Source: Theropithecus gelada (lineage: Eukaryota; Chordata; Mammalia; Primates; Cercopithecidae). Taken from it: a stretch of 64,000 nt of DNA. A program made the position numbers and the translations under genes. The notes under the pieces are model-generated. The model searched no databases. It was not told the origin of the DNA and saw only the letters and a list, made by a program, of their open reading frames with translations. The stretch covers positions 21,500,739 through 21,564,738 of the forward strand of contig NC_037680.1 of NCBI RefSeq assembly GCF_003255815.1, given 5' to 3'. Below are positions 21,727 to 31,911 of this stretch, one piece after another; positions within the stretch are counted from its first letter, which is position 1; the number at the start of each line of letters is the position of its first letter.

Positions 21727-22151
21727 GGACCGGCATGGTGGCTCATGCCTGTAATCCTAGCATTTTGGGAGGCTAAGGCGGACGGATCACGAGGTCAGGA
21801 GATTGAGACCATCCTGTCTAACATGGTGAACCCGTCTCTATTAAAAATACAAAAATTAGCTGGGTGCGGTGATGTGAGCCTATAATCCCAGCATTTTGGG
21901 AGACCGAGGTGGGCGGATCACCTGAGGTCAAGAGTTCAAGACCAGCCTGGCCAACTTGGCGAAACCCCGTCTCTACTAAAAACAAATTTTTTTTTTAATT
22001 ATCTGGGTACGGTGGAGGGCACCTGTAATCCCAGCTACTCAGTAGACTGAGGCAGGGAGAATTGCTGGAACCTGGGAGGTGGAACTTGCAGTGAACCGAG
22101 ATCACACCACTGCACCCCAGTCTGGGGGGCACACCAAGAAAAAAATAAATA
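21727..22151 (+). repeat. Second three-unit Alu
   Basis: A left arm of AluY type (CACGAGGTCAGGAGATTGAG) passes into the start of a right arm, AAAAATTAGCTGGGTGCGGT. At CTATAATCCCAGC it returns to left-arm sequence ATTTTGGGAGACCGAGGTGG. A second left arm of AluS type and a full right arm follow. The switch is at the CTGTAATCCCAGC box present in both arms, suggesting recombination between two Alus. Confidence 0.82.
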
Positions 22152-22439
22152 GTTTTAGTTCTTTAAAAATATAGATGAGAAACTGAGGCTCCCCCTCCAC
22201 TGTGGTTTGATTGAAGTCTATTGCTCATACTAGATTCAGCTCACCCCAACTTTTTGCCTTTCCTTAAACGAAAAGCGAGTCATCTATTCTTCACAAAGAT
22301 AATGTAAAGCTCATAAAGATTCACCTTCTCTGGAAACATTGCTCTAAATAAGATTATTTCACATTTGCTCTACTATTTGCCACATGGATTCATCATCCAA
22401 AATAATATTGTGAATTTCTTTATAAAGTGACATTATTTC

Positions 22440-22810
22440 AGCTTGAGTTCACTAGGAAAGAGCACCTAATACTCAGATTGGTATGTGGGAAGTTTATTAG
22501 GGACAACTATAAATTGTTAGGATCAATGCCTTTATAGAGAAGGATGCAGTTTTGAGTAGAGGAAGAAGTTGGAGGCAATGCAGTCTCAACATGGGTCTCA
22601 GCCAACCCGCAAGGGCCCTTGAAATCTCAGCGGTCCTTCACAGTTTTCTTACGTTGCGTAGAGGGGAGATTCCCATATCAAGCAGTCTTTAGATTTAGGC
22701 TGCCCATGGGAAGGAAGAATTCATTAGGTAAGGCAGCTCTCTCTAGCTGAGGGCGATGTCCAGGGGGTTGGGAATAAACACTTCAGTCCTGAGGACAGAC
22801 TGAGGGACAA
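22440..22810 (-). repeat. LTR-like repeat, minus strand
   Basis: A moderately GC-rich block in AT-rich DNA. GTGGGAAGTTTATTAGGGAC near 22486 contains the complement of AATAAA (CTAATAAACTT on the minus strand), as often seen near one end of ERVL-type LTRs. The family is not recognised. Confidence 0.35.
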
Positions 22811-23859
22811 CTCTTAGCCACAAACATATATAACCGTATTTTATAACATATACAAAATATGCTGATGTTTATATATACATCAAGTATTATTAGTAATATG
22901 TGCTAGTTAATACTGAATAATATTAACAATAAAATTTTAGATATTATAAAATTAGTAATTAATTTTAAGTATATGCATATATATCTTTGTTTCCTGACTA
23001 CATTTAAAGTAATTTCAAGGAACAAGATATGCCTTCTATTTCTTACCACTGTCTTTGCAAGAAGTATTATTAATAGTCTACTTAAATATTGGAAATTATA
23101 AACATGATACATTCATTTTGGTGATCAAACATTAAGACGCTAACATTGATTTTTCATTATTGAAGTCCACATGCACATAATTAAAATGTCAAACATTCTT
23201 ACACATACTATTTGATGTCATATTGTCTGCCAGCCCATCTAATGACAGTTTTATTTGCCATCTGGAATTACTATTGGCTGAGGATGGATTATGGTGTTAA
23301 CCAGGAAGTACCCTATAGGTACTAAGCAGATAAACAATTTTTGGCACCTGCATTAAGTGAATCCATATCAAAAGTGTTCAAACTTCTCTAGCTTAGTCAC
23401 ATTACAGAAAACTCTAGTCCTTCACAGAGCCATTAACAGTGGATCATACTAAGGAATAAGAATTCTAGAACTAAGAAGCTACTGTGTTCTCTCTTACTAT
23501 AATCACTGGGAGAAAGGGGGATAATGGACATTATTCTATTTGGCAAACACCAGGATTGGATAGACTGTCTGCTGGTGTGCCTATTAGTATAATTGGGAAT
23601 ATATTAGAATAAATATCTCTACATGGAGATAGGTGTAAATATATACCTTGTAGTAACAGGTAAGTCATTTATTTATCATTCAGACTTTCTATTCACTTTT
23701 GACATATTGGGTGTACTATCTATTGGAAATATTGGTGATTATATGAAAAACTTTTCATAGATGGGCAGCAATATAAAAAAGAATAATTTGAGTGGTTTTG
23801 AAAAAATGTTTTCAAATGTACATTTTTATTGTTGCTGTTCCTTATCTAGCACAGATAAA
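22811..23859. other. AT-rich intergenic DNA
   Basis: About 1 kb with no gene and no family that I can name. The minus frame 22903-23112 is in low-complexity AT sequence. Confidence 0.4.
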
Positions 23860-23912
23860 TAAATAAAACACACATAAATAAATAAATAAATAAATAAATA
23901 AATATAAATAAG
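23856..23912 (+). repeat. (AAAT)n microsatellite
   Basis: Repeated AAAT/AAATA units with interruptions such as ACACACAT and GATAAAACGCACAT. Confidence 0.9.
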
Positions 23913-23939
23913 ATAAAACGCACATTATAAATCTTCCCT

Positions 23940-24545
23940 GGTTCAAGTTCTCATCTTCCATATGAACTAACATCTATCTTCCTCTCCATTGTAACTCCTG
24001 TTTTGACTCTGGAGTACGCTGATGGACTTTTAGAATTATCCATGTTTGAGATGTTCAATAGATCCTTGTCTCCTATGTAATATTACAAAGCCATGTTTCA
24101 AGCTGCTGTGTGGTCTCTTGACTTGTCATGCCTCAGCTCTTAATTCCACTCAAGCTTATTTTGTGGTTATGCCAAACTTATTATTTTCCTTTCTCATAGC
24201 TCTTTTTTTTTTTGCCCCTAATTTTCCCTCAGATAAATATGTCCTCCACCTTCTTTTTTTCTCCCAAGTGGACAGCATTTTATTCCATCCAAACATATCA
24301 CAAATCTTATCTTCTCAGTGCTGTATTCCCTGGCCTCTTAGGCCTATGTGCTCCTACTTTCCTCTGTGTTGTCATGTGGTGCGGTACATTTCACTCCTGT
24401 CATACACACGTGCTTATTTTGCTCAGTATATCATGAGCTCCTGAAGATCAGGACCATGTCTTAGACTATCTTTGGATTCCTGAGACCTATACTGTTACCA
24501 TCTAAGCACATTATAGGTATCTATTGAATTAAGGTCATCTAGGAC
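23940..24545 (+). repeat. L2 LINE 3' segment
   Basis: The 3' end is clear: CATGAGCTCCTGAAGATCAG, GACCATGTCTTAGACTATCT and TATAGGTATCTATTGAATTA follow the L2 terminal order. Upstream sequence from about 23940 is compatible with older L2 body. The frame 24046-24444 (132 codons) lies within it and has no recognised domain. Confidence 0.6.
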
Positions 24546-24640
24546 ACTGAAGGATGGGATGTAACACATTTTGATTTATTTAGCCTATGCACATACAATA
24601 TTCCTAAGAACTGTAATTGTATATTTATTCTTGGTCAAAA

Positions 24641-24963
24641 TTTTATTTTATTTTATTTTATTTTTTTATTTTTGAGATGGAGTCTCACTCTCTCACCCAA
24701 GCAGGAGTGCAGTGGCGCAATCTTATGATCTCGGCTCACTGCAACCTCCACCTCCCAGGTTCAAGCAATTCTCCTGCCTCAACCTACTGAGTAGCTGGGA
24801 TTACAGGCACGTGCCATCATGCCTGGCTAATGTTTGTATTTTTTGTAAAGACAGGATTTCTCCATGTTGGCCAGGCCAGCCTCGAACCGCTGACCTCAAG
24901 TGATCCACCCACCTTGGCCTCCCAAAGTTCTGGGATTACGGGCGTGAGCCACCGTGTCTGGCC
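24641..24963 (-). repeat. Alu (AluS-like), minus strand
   Basis: It runs from a T-rich (TTTTA)n tail and GAGATGGAGTCTCACTCTCT to CGTGAGCCACCGTGTCTGGC. TTGGTCAAAATTTTA before and TTGGTTAAAATTATA after it are a recognisable target duplication. Confidence 0.93.
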
Positions 24964-24979
24964 TTGGTTAAAATTATAG

Positions 24980-24982
<3 letters not shown>

Positions 24983-25012
<30 letters not shown>
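24983..25012 (+). repeat. (TG)n microsatellite
   Basis: About 15 TG units directly downstream of an Alu. Confidence 0.92.
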
Positions 25013-25099
25013 TGTTTTGTGGAGAGGGAAGAATATTCTTACTAGTAGGCAGGAATAGAAAACTGCAGAAGATCAAATTGAGATGAAGAAAATGTAGGA

Positions 25100-25330
25100 T
25101 GTGGGGTTTAGGAACAATTCAACAAATATTCCTTGTGCACCTGTTAAATTCAGGGCAGTATGCTCATTGCTAGGAGAACTTGGTGCTCATTGCTAGGACT
25201 ACCTGCCTTCGATGTGCTTGTAGGAGAGCTTATAGGAAGTAAAATCAGGTCTCCCCCAAATAAGAAAGTATAATTTTGAAAGGCCTTAACATTGGCAGGC
25301 AATGAAAAATGATATGGAAACCATGAAGAA
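25100..25330 (-). repeat. L2 fragment, minus strand
   Basis: AATTCAACAAATATTCCTTG with TGCACCTGTTAAATTCAGGG and later TGCTTGTAGGAGAGCTTATA follow the complement of the L2 3' end. GAACTTGGTGCTCATTGCTAGGA repeats the preceding CTCATTGCTAGGA, a small local duplication. Confidence 0.5.
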
Positions 25331-26504
25331 AATAAACAGTCATTTAAATCATTTATAACATTTACCTTGGTTTATAAAAAATGCCTGCAGTTAAGTATTT
25401 TTAAATGTTAAGTGAATGGGTAGTAGTGACAATTTTAATTTTAAATATAATGATCAAATAAGGCTTTGTATATGCAGATATCAAGATGATAGCATAGATT
25501 AAAGTCAAAAGATTATTTTGGATCAACTTCAGTCATCTTAAATAAAAATATAAGATACCTATCACTGCATATCTAAATATATGACAGATCATTATCATAT
25601 TTAGTATAAATTATTTCAGTTTTCAACAAAACAAGTAGTAGCAGACAGGCAATTCTAAGCATAAGTACATTCTTTTGTTTTTATTCTTTTTGAAACGAGA
25701 GTTTAATTATAAGGAGATAACTAGAAGTGTTACGACCTGAATTCAAATTAATATTTGATTAAATTTCATAACACAGCATGGAGCTATAACTGGAATGAAC
25801 AGTTTGATGAAATTAAAATTACTTAGTAATAGATATTAAGCTAAGTAACTATTAAATTGCTTATTTCTTAGGCTGTAATAGCAAGTAGCAAAGGAATAGC
25901 ATAGATTTTCCACAAATGCAAACCTGGTAGACTTCCAGAGATTTAGGGCTGTGTGGTTTAACAATTCTTGATCTTAATTTATATTGCCTATAGCTCTTCA
26001 GTCCTGTGATAATGTTTTATAAATCTCCGCAAATCGCTGATAGAACTGAAAATACAAATTGTTAATGTTCCTAATCTATATTTCTAAAGGCCAAAGAGAG
26101 GGAAGGGGTATTGAAATCAGTTACATGCTAAAGAGAAACAAACCAAAGTATGACCTCCAGCGTTTGCAAATGTCAAACAAACAAACACATGGAGACCCAT
26201 TTGGAAGAGAAGCAACCCGGAGCAGGGGTAGGAATTTCTATTTAGTAGATTGTACTAGACGTCCTTAGAGGAAGATAATGTAGATAGACAGAAAAGGAGT
26301 CCAGGCTTGGAGTTCAATAGCAATCCAACTTGTTAGATCCAAGATGCTGCACTGGTTGCTAGAATAATATAGACTAATATTTTCCTCTTCCTCAGTGTGA
26401 CCGGAAGGAAGTAGTAGATGGGCCGAAAGCAGGATACTGAAATGTAACAGCGAATATGGTGAATTTGCTATGGCCTCATCAAGATTACAATTTATAATGC
26501 ATTT
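25331..26504. other. AT-rich intergenic DNA
   Basis: No gene or named repeat. The frame 26059-26268 (+) has no recognised domain. Confidence 0.4.
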
Positions 26505-26519
26505 TAAAAATATATGGAG

Positions 26520-26863
26520 TGGCCAGCGTGGTGGCTCACGCATGTAATCCCAGCACTTTAGGAGGCTGAGGTGGGCAGAACACGAGGTCAGGAGATCAAG
26601 ACCATCCTGGCTAACATGGTGAAACCCCTCTCTACCAAACAAAATACAAAAAGTTAACTGGGCGTGGTGGCAGGCTCCTGTAGTTCCAGCTACGCTAGAG
26701 GCTGAAGCAGGAGAATTGAGGGAACCCGGGAGGCGGAGCTTGCAGTGAGCCGAGATGGTGCCACTGCACTCCAGCCTGGGCGTCAGAATGAGACTCCGTC
26801 TCAAAAAAAAAAAAAAAAAGAAAAAAAATATTAATTAATTAATTAATTAATTAATTAAAGAAA
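26520..26863 (+). repeat. AluY with perfect target duplication and (TTAA)n tail
   Basis: It runs from GGCCAGCGTGGTGGCTCACG to GAATGAGACTCCGTCTC, an A run, and then ATTAATTAATTAATTAATTA. The 15-base direct repeat TAAAAATATATGGAG flanks it (26505-26519 and 26864-26878). CACGAGGTCAGGAGATCAAG and GGCGGAGCTTGCAGTGAGCC mark it as AluY. Confidence 0.95.
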
Positions 26864-27240
26864 TAAAAATATATGGAGGTACCTCATGCTCTGAGAAAGG
26901 GAAAGAGATGAATAAAACTAAGTGGACCATGATTTTTGAGATTGTCTCAACAGCACCTATTCAGCCCCTAATGGTGATGAGTGGAATAGAAGCCAGGAAC
27001 CAGTCTCTTGGGTAGAACAAGTGCTTTGCTTAACGGGTGTGGTAGCCTTGGGAACTTATACTGGAGAGCTGGGTTTCTGTCTTTGCACTGCCAACTATCT
27101 ATTGGGTTATGGACTTAGCCCTTCAAGACCTAGTTTCTTCAGCTACACTTAGAAGGAATTAAACTAGATAATGACTAAGGTCATGCCAGTTCTAAAATGG
27201 TCTGATCTAAAAAGAATACATTGGTTTCTTATTGATCGCT

Positions 27241-27558
27241 CGATTGATTGATTGATTGTTTAGTCATGTGTCTCACTGTCTTGCTTAGGCTGGAATACAG
27301 TGGCAGATCATGACTTACTGTAGCTTCAAACTCTTGGGCTCAAATGATTCTCCTGCCTCAGTTTTCCAAGTAGCTGGGACTACAGGTGCACACCACCATG
27401 CCTGGCTATTTTTTTTTTTTTTGGTATTTTTTTTTTTTGTAGAGAAGGGGTCTCACCATGTTGCCCAGGGTGGCCTCAAACTCCTGGCCCAAGGTGATCC
27501 TCCTGCCTCAGCCTTCCAGAGTGCTGGGATTACAAGCATGAGCCACCGCAACTGGCCT
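27241..27558 (-). repeat. AluJ, minus strand, with (GATT)n tail
   Basis: The tail has become GATTGATTGATTGATTG. The body runs from TGTCTCACTGTCTTGCTTAG to AGCATGAGCCACCGCAACTG. GGGCTCAAATGATTCTCC supports the old AluJ class. The plus frame 27310-27594 is an Alu frame. Confidence 0.9.
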
Positions 27559-27594
27559 CATTCCTGTTTTGAATGGCCGAGAATACAAGGTTGA

Positions 27595-27738
27595 AAATTT
27601 TGGTTTTAATCATTTTTTGAGCAAGGTGGCAATATGAGTAAAGTTATACATTTGGAAGATTGGTCTAATGGGGATGCTGAGGAGTAATTCGTTGGGGAAG
27701 ACCACTTAGAGGCTACTAATGGTCCTAGGTAAGAGGTA
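27595..27738 (-). repeat. L2-like fragment, minus strand
   Basis: GGTTTTAATCATTTTTTGAGC, GGAAGATTGGTCTAATGGGG and GAGGCTACTAATGGTCCTAG follow the complement of an L2 segment, diverged. The resemblance stops close to 27740, where the coding-like patch begins. Confidence 0.4.
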
Positions 27739-28059
27739 ATGAAGGACTTGCTGAGAAGATATATTATAGAAGCTGAATCTATAAGACTTTTCTCACCGTT
27801 AATCAATACCAATGAAAGAGGAAAAACAAATGGAAAAAAAATAGTACACAGCTTCCAGCCTTGGTATCTGAGAGAATTTTTACCAGAACAAGTCAGAAAG
27901 TTTTATGTAGAAGGATCAATGCAAGATGTTTGGAATATAGCTGTCCAACTTCCAGCTGGAAATGTAGGCTTAGATCTTCAGTGCTCAAAGTACGGATTAG
28001 AACACGGCTTACAAACTCAAATGCTTACAGGAACTACTGAAGTAACAGGCTGCATTTGA
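27739..28059 (+). pseudogene. Unidentified 106-codon open frame, possible gene remnant
   Basis: An ATG-started frame of 106 codons with a stop in frame just upstream (27730-27732). It is not in a recognised Alu, L1 or LTR. The predicted peptide is mixed and soluble-looking, starting MKDLLRRYIIEAESIRLF, with a mid-region aromatic cluster (HSFQPWYLREFLPEQ). It has no signal peptide, no membrane segment, no zinc-finger pattern and no domain that I recognise. About 1.6 kb downstream, past two younger Alus, another 72-codon stop-free stretch follows (29632-29847). Coding-like peptide can also be read in shifted frames between 28080 and 28490, for example around 28365-28490. This pattern fits an eroded copy of a gene, perhaps retroposed. 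Chance frames of this length do occur in 64 kb, so the call is weak. Confidence 0.3.
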
Positions 28060-28721
28060 AACAAAAAAGTAATGGGAAGGCAACACACTGGAAAAAATAT
28101 GCCTTTCTAAAGGAAGTAGCTGCCACTCAGTTTCAATAGATTGGTACCCTTCCCATTGCAGACCCTGTTTTGCTAAGACAAGCCAGGCACTTAGACTGTT
28201 TCCCAGTTTTTAATTGTTGATAAGGAAATTAACTCAATACAATTAATTCACTGTGGGGAATAAGCAAAACACGACTCTTAGTCACATTTGTTCTGCAGGC
28301 TGCTGGATGTGAGTTTGGGAACTCTGTGTTAACATTTTCAGCATTAGCAGAAGATTAGCAACAATCAGAATTGTAGGAAAGGATACAGATTTCTCAAAAG
28401 AAGAATTTTTAAAGAAAAGAAGAAGTCTAAGAAGAAGCCCTCAAAGGATTTGTATATTTAAAAAGTCAAGTAAAAGAAAACATGTCCTCTCTACATAATG
28501 GTGTTGCCAGAAATGAGAAAAATATAAGAGCATTACTTACGAAGAATGAAAGGGTGGTAGAAGACACATTAGTCCACTGAGGGTATAATGAGAAAAAGAA
28601 ATAGGGTGAATTACCTTGCATTTTTCTTTACATAACATAGATACTTTCTATTTTATGTTTTCAAAAAGTCTGCATTGTTGTTAAACATATGTATGGGGTT
28701 GATTATTATGCTCAGTATCTC

Positions 28722-29038
28722 TACTTTATTTATTTATTTATTTATTTATTTATTTTTGAGAAGGAGTCTCGCATTGTCACCTGGGCTATAGTGCAGTAGC
28801 GCAGTCTCGGCTCACTGCAACCTCCGCCTCCTGGGTTCAAGCGATTCTCCTGCCTCAACCTCCCAAGTAGCTGGGATTACAGGCACCCGCCACCATGCCC
28901 GGCTAATTTTTTTTGTATTTTTAGTAAAGATGGGATTTCACTATGTTGACCAGGCTGGTCTCGAACTCCTGATTTCATGATCCACCCACCTCGGCTTCCC
29001 AAAGTGCTGGGATTATAGGTGTGAATCAACGCACCTGA
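28722..29038 (-). repeat. Alu (AluS-like), minus strand, with (TTTA)n tail
   Basis: The TTTATTTATTTATTTATTTA tail precedes GAGAAGGAGTCTCGCATTGT, and the body ends GTGAATCAACGCACCTGATC. AGTATCTCTACTTT occurs on both sides (about 28712 and 29040) as the target duplication. It interrupts the possible gene remnant. Confidence 0.93.
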
Positions 29039-29254
29039 TCAGTATCTCTACTTTTTTTGTGCTAACAGCTGAAGAGGTTTACTGCAACTGTGAAGTTACA
29101 GCCTTTACAAGAAGACAGCATGGAAACAAAGACTCAGAAAATTGAATTGTTAATTTGTACCATGACCTAGAAAGGTCCATGGTAGTGATTTTATTGAAAC
29201 ATGTATAAGAGAAGGTATAGAATGAACCTGATTTAATGTTTACAAGATATTTTG

Positions 29255-29569
29255 TTTTTATTGTATTTATTTATTTTTGGATACTGGATCTCACTCTGTT
29301 ACCTGGGCTGTAGTGCAGTGGTGCAATCATGGCTCACTGCAGTTTCAACCTGTCAGGCTTAAGTGATCCTCCCACCTCAGCCTCTCAAGTAAGTAGGACT
29401 ACAGGTACACATCACCATGCCTGGCTAATTATTTTCTTATTAAATTTTGTAGAGATGGGGTCTCGCTATGTTGCCCCAAGCTGGCCTCAGACTCCTGGTC
29501 TCAAATGATTCTCCTGTCTCAGCCTTCCAAAGTGCTAGAATTCTAGGTGGGAGCCACCATGTCTATCCT
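29255..29569 (-). repeat. AluJ, minus strand
   Basis: The body runs from TACTGGATCTCACTCTGTTA to GTGGGAGCCACCATGTCTAT. ACAAGATATTTT on both sides (about 29245 and 29571) is the target duplication. This is an old Alu by its CTCAAGTGATC and CTGCAGTTTCAACC bases. Confidence 0.9.
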
Positions 29570-29631
29570 ACAAGATATTTTAAAGTGCTGCCTCAGCCAT
29601 ACTTTATTCATTGACTTTGAAAATGCATTAG

Positions 29632-29850
29632 AAGAGCAAGTGGTTTCATCTTACTGGACACTACCCAATCTCTTCTGGTAAGAAATTAAGAGTTTCAGTT
29701 GCTGATAAGCCTTATGTTTTCTATGAAAAGAAACAGCTCCTCAAACAGATGGTTGACTGCAAGATTTTGCCACATTTCTCAAATAGTCTTTGTAAACCAC
29801 CAGCAGCCTCATTTAATTCTGTCTATGAGGAAGAAGCAATGAGTGGATGA
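29632..29850 (+). pseudogene. 72-codon stop-free stretch, possible part of the same remnant
   Basis: Open from just after a stop at 29629-29631 to TGA at 29848-29850, with no starting ATG at its head. The reading is lysine- and serine-rich with a middle of SSGKKLRVSVADKPYVFYEK. I do not recognise a family. It follows the second Alu in the same orientation as the frame at 27739-28059 and could be a downstream part of the same ancestral gene. Chance is not excluded. Confidence 0.22.
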
Positions 29851-30370
29851 TGAATCAGGCATCATTAACTATAATTAAAAAAAATCAAATGCAACAATAT
29901 CTTGAATAGCAATTATAAGATATTAGAAAAGCTTTCTTTTGAAAAGATTTTCTAAATGTGCACAGGATTGTCAAGGAAGTTCTAGAACATGACAAAGAAG
30001 AATATTAAAATGACAAAAATTGAAACGTGTGTGTGTATGTGATTTATATGTAGACCATACTAGGCACTCTGTTAGTACTTGCCATTGCATAATTTTTCTA
30101 CTCTTGTTGTTAACAGATTTGCTCTGAGTGTCTTCTGACAGCTATCTATAGAGCTCCAGAGGTCTGACTGCCAAACTTTTTATTCCCAATTTTCCCCGCC
30201 ATGCTAGTTGACTCCAGAACCTTCTTCTATTGTTTGTTTTTCTTTTCTGGTCTATTATCAATTATTTTCTCACAACCATTTTTTTTTATTTGCTTCCTGT
30301 CTTTTTTTCCCCTCCCTCGGCTTACAAACAAACTCATATTCATGATTTTATATGCTTTATTTCTTCCAAG
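29851..30370. other. Intergenic DNA
   Basis: No named repeat. The plus frame 30201-30419 lies in a T-rich, hydrophobic-coding patch and has no other support. Confidence 0.4.
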
Positions 30371-30860
30371 TATCTATTGTTGTATATTAAATAGAACCAC
30401 CCATAAATCAGTGGCCTAAACAACAACCACTTTATTTTGCTCACGGATTTCATGAGTCAGGAATTCAGAAGAGCACAGAAGGTATGGTTTCTCTCTGCTC
30501 AAGAATGTCTGAAGCTCCAGCAAGGGAGTATTCGCACCTGGCAGTGCCAACAGAAACTCTGGAGGCTGTAATCACTGGGAGGCTTTTTGATTTCCATAAC
30601 TGGCATGTGGGATAACTCAAAGCCTGGATTCAGCTGAAACGTAATACCTACACTTGGAATTGCCACATGGACTTAGACTTCTCGTGGCATGGTGGCTGGG
30701 ATCTGAGAACCAATGTCCAGAGAACAACAATCTAAGAATCCTAGTCAGAGGCTGTATGGCTTTTTGTAAACAAGCCTCAGGAGTAGGCTATAACTTCCAC
30801 CATTTTTTTATTGGTTATAGCCGTCACAACTCAACTTCAAAAGTATGACTGTTTTGTTTT
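30371..30860 (+). repeat. Old interspersed repeat (MER/LTR type, unnamed)
   Basis: TCTATTGTTGTATATTAAAT, CATAAATCAGTGGCCTAAAC and TTTTGCTCACGGATTTCATG, then GAGTCAGGAATTCAGAAGAG, resemble a common mammalian repeat that starts with a CTGTGTAACAAA...AGTGGCTTAAAACA block. The family name is not certain. Confidence 0.5.
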
Positions 30861-31482
30861 AACTGACTGTTTTAAAAAATGTGCAACCCTTTTTTAACCA
30901 AATTCTCTGTACCTGACTTTCACTAATTCAATTGTATATCTTCCCTTTAAATACCAAGCTTCCTGGAAAAGTGGTTTACAATTACTATCCCTGTATCTCT
31001 CGTGCAGAATTTAATCCATAATCCCTAGCAATCTGCCTCTTGTCAATATCATTCCATTGAACTTCTCTTTAAAATTCACCAATTGTTTTTTGGTGGCCAA
31101 ATGACAGCCTCTTCAGTCCTCACCATACTGTCCTCACAATACTGATCACAATCATTAAGCATTTACTATATATCACATACTGTTTCCCTAGTCCTTATGA
31201 TAACACCATGAAAAGGTAATACTTTCTTTTCATAGATTATAAAAATATAATATGAAAATGTTAAATGTTTTTTTCAAAGTTTATCTAAATGATAAACATT
31301 TGTGGCAGTAATTAAAACTCTTTGGGCTATAAAAAATTTAAAATCCTAAAGTACTGTCACTAAGCAGGGGAAAAATTTACATCCAAAATATGAATGCCAT
31401 ATCCAGCATAAGAAGGTAATTCAGTTCTGTCTTTATTCAATCTACAGACATCCCCAAATACATTATCAAATGTTACTTTAAT
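30861..31482. other. Intergenic DNA with a possible MIR/L2 piece
   Basis: AGCATTTACTATATATCACA and TCCTTATGATAACACCATGA at about 31159-31211 resemble MIR or a related SINE, strongly diverged. Nothing else was seen. Confidence 0.4.
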
Positions 31483-31487
31483 ATAGT

Positions 31488-31911
31488 TGATATGGTTTGG
31501 ATATGTCTGCCTTCAAAATCTCATGTTGAAATGTGATTCCCAATATTGGAACTGGGGCCAAGTGGGAGGTATTAGATCATGGATGCAGAGACTTCATGAA
31601 TGGCTTAGTACTATCCCCTTGGTGATGAGTGAGTTCTCACCCTGTTAATTCACGTGAGATCAGGTTGTTTAAAAGAGTGTGGCACCTCCCCACCAACCTT
31701 GCTTCTGCTCTCACCACATGATACACTTTCTTATCCTTTGACTTTCTGCCATAAATGGAATCTTCCTGATGCCTCACCAGAAGCCAAGGAGATGTCAACC
31801 AAAGAGATGCATGCTTCCTGTACAGCCTGCAGAACCAATTAAACCCCTTTTCTTTATAAATGACTCAGACCCAGATATTTGATTATAGGAATGCAAGAAT
31901 TGACTAACACA
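31488..31911 (+). repeat. 5' LTR of the MST-type element
   Basis: A 424-bp LTR with TGATATGG at its start and CTAACACA at its end. ATTAAA at 31838-31843 is the likely poly(A) signal, in the position usual for MaLR LTRs. Confidence 0.9.

Noticed and set aside
26265..26804. A 179-codon minus-strand open frame
   Set aside because: Most of it is the antisense of the AluY at 26520-26863, which commonly yields long frames. The rest has no recognised domain.
28338..28375. AGCAGAAGATTAGCAACA resembles the U6 snRNA core
   Set aside because: Only a short run matches; the U6 5' stem and the rest of the RNA are absent.
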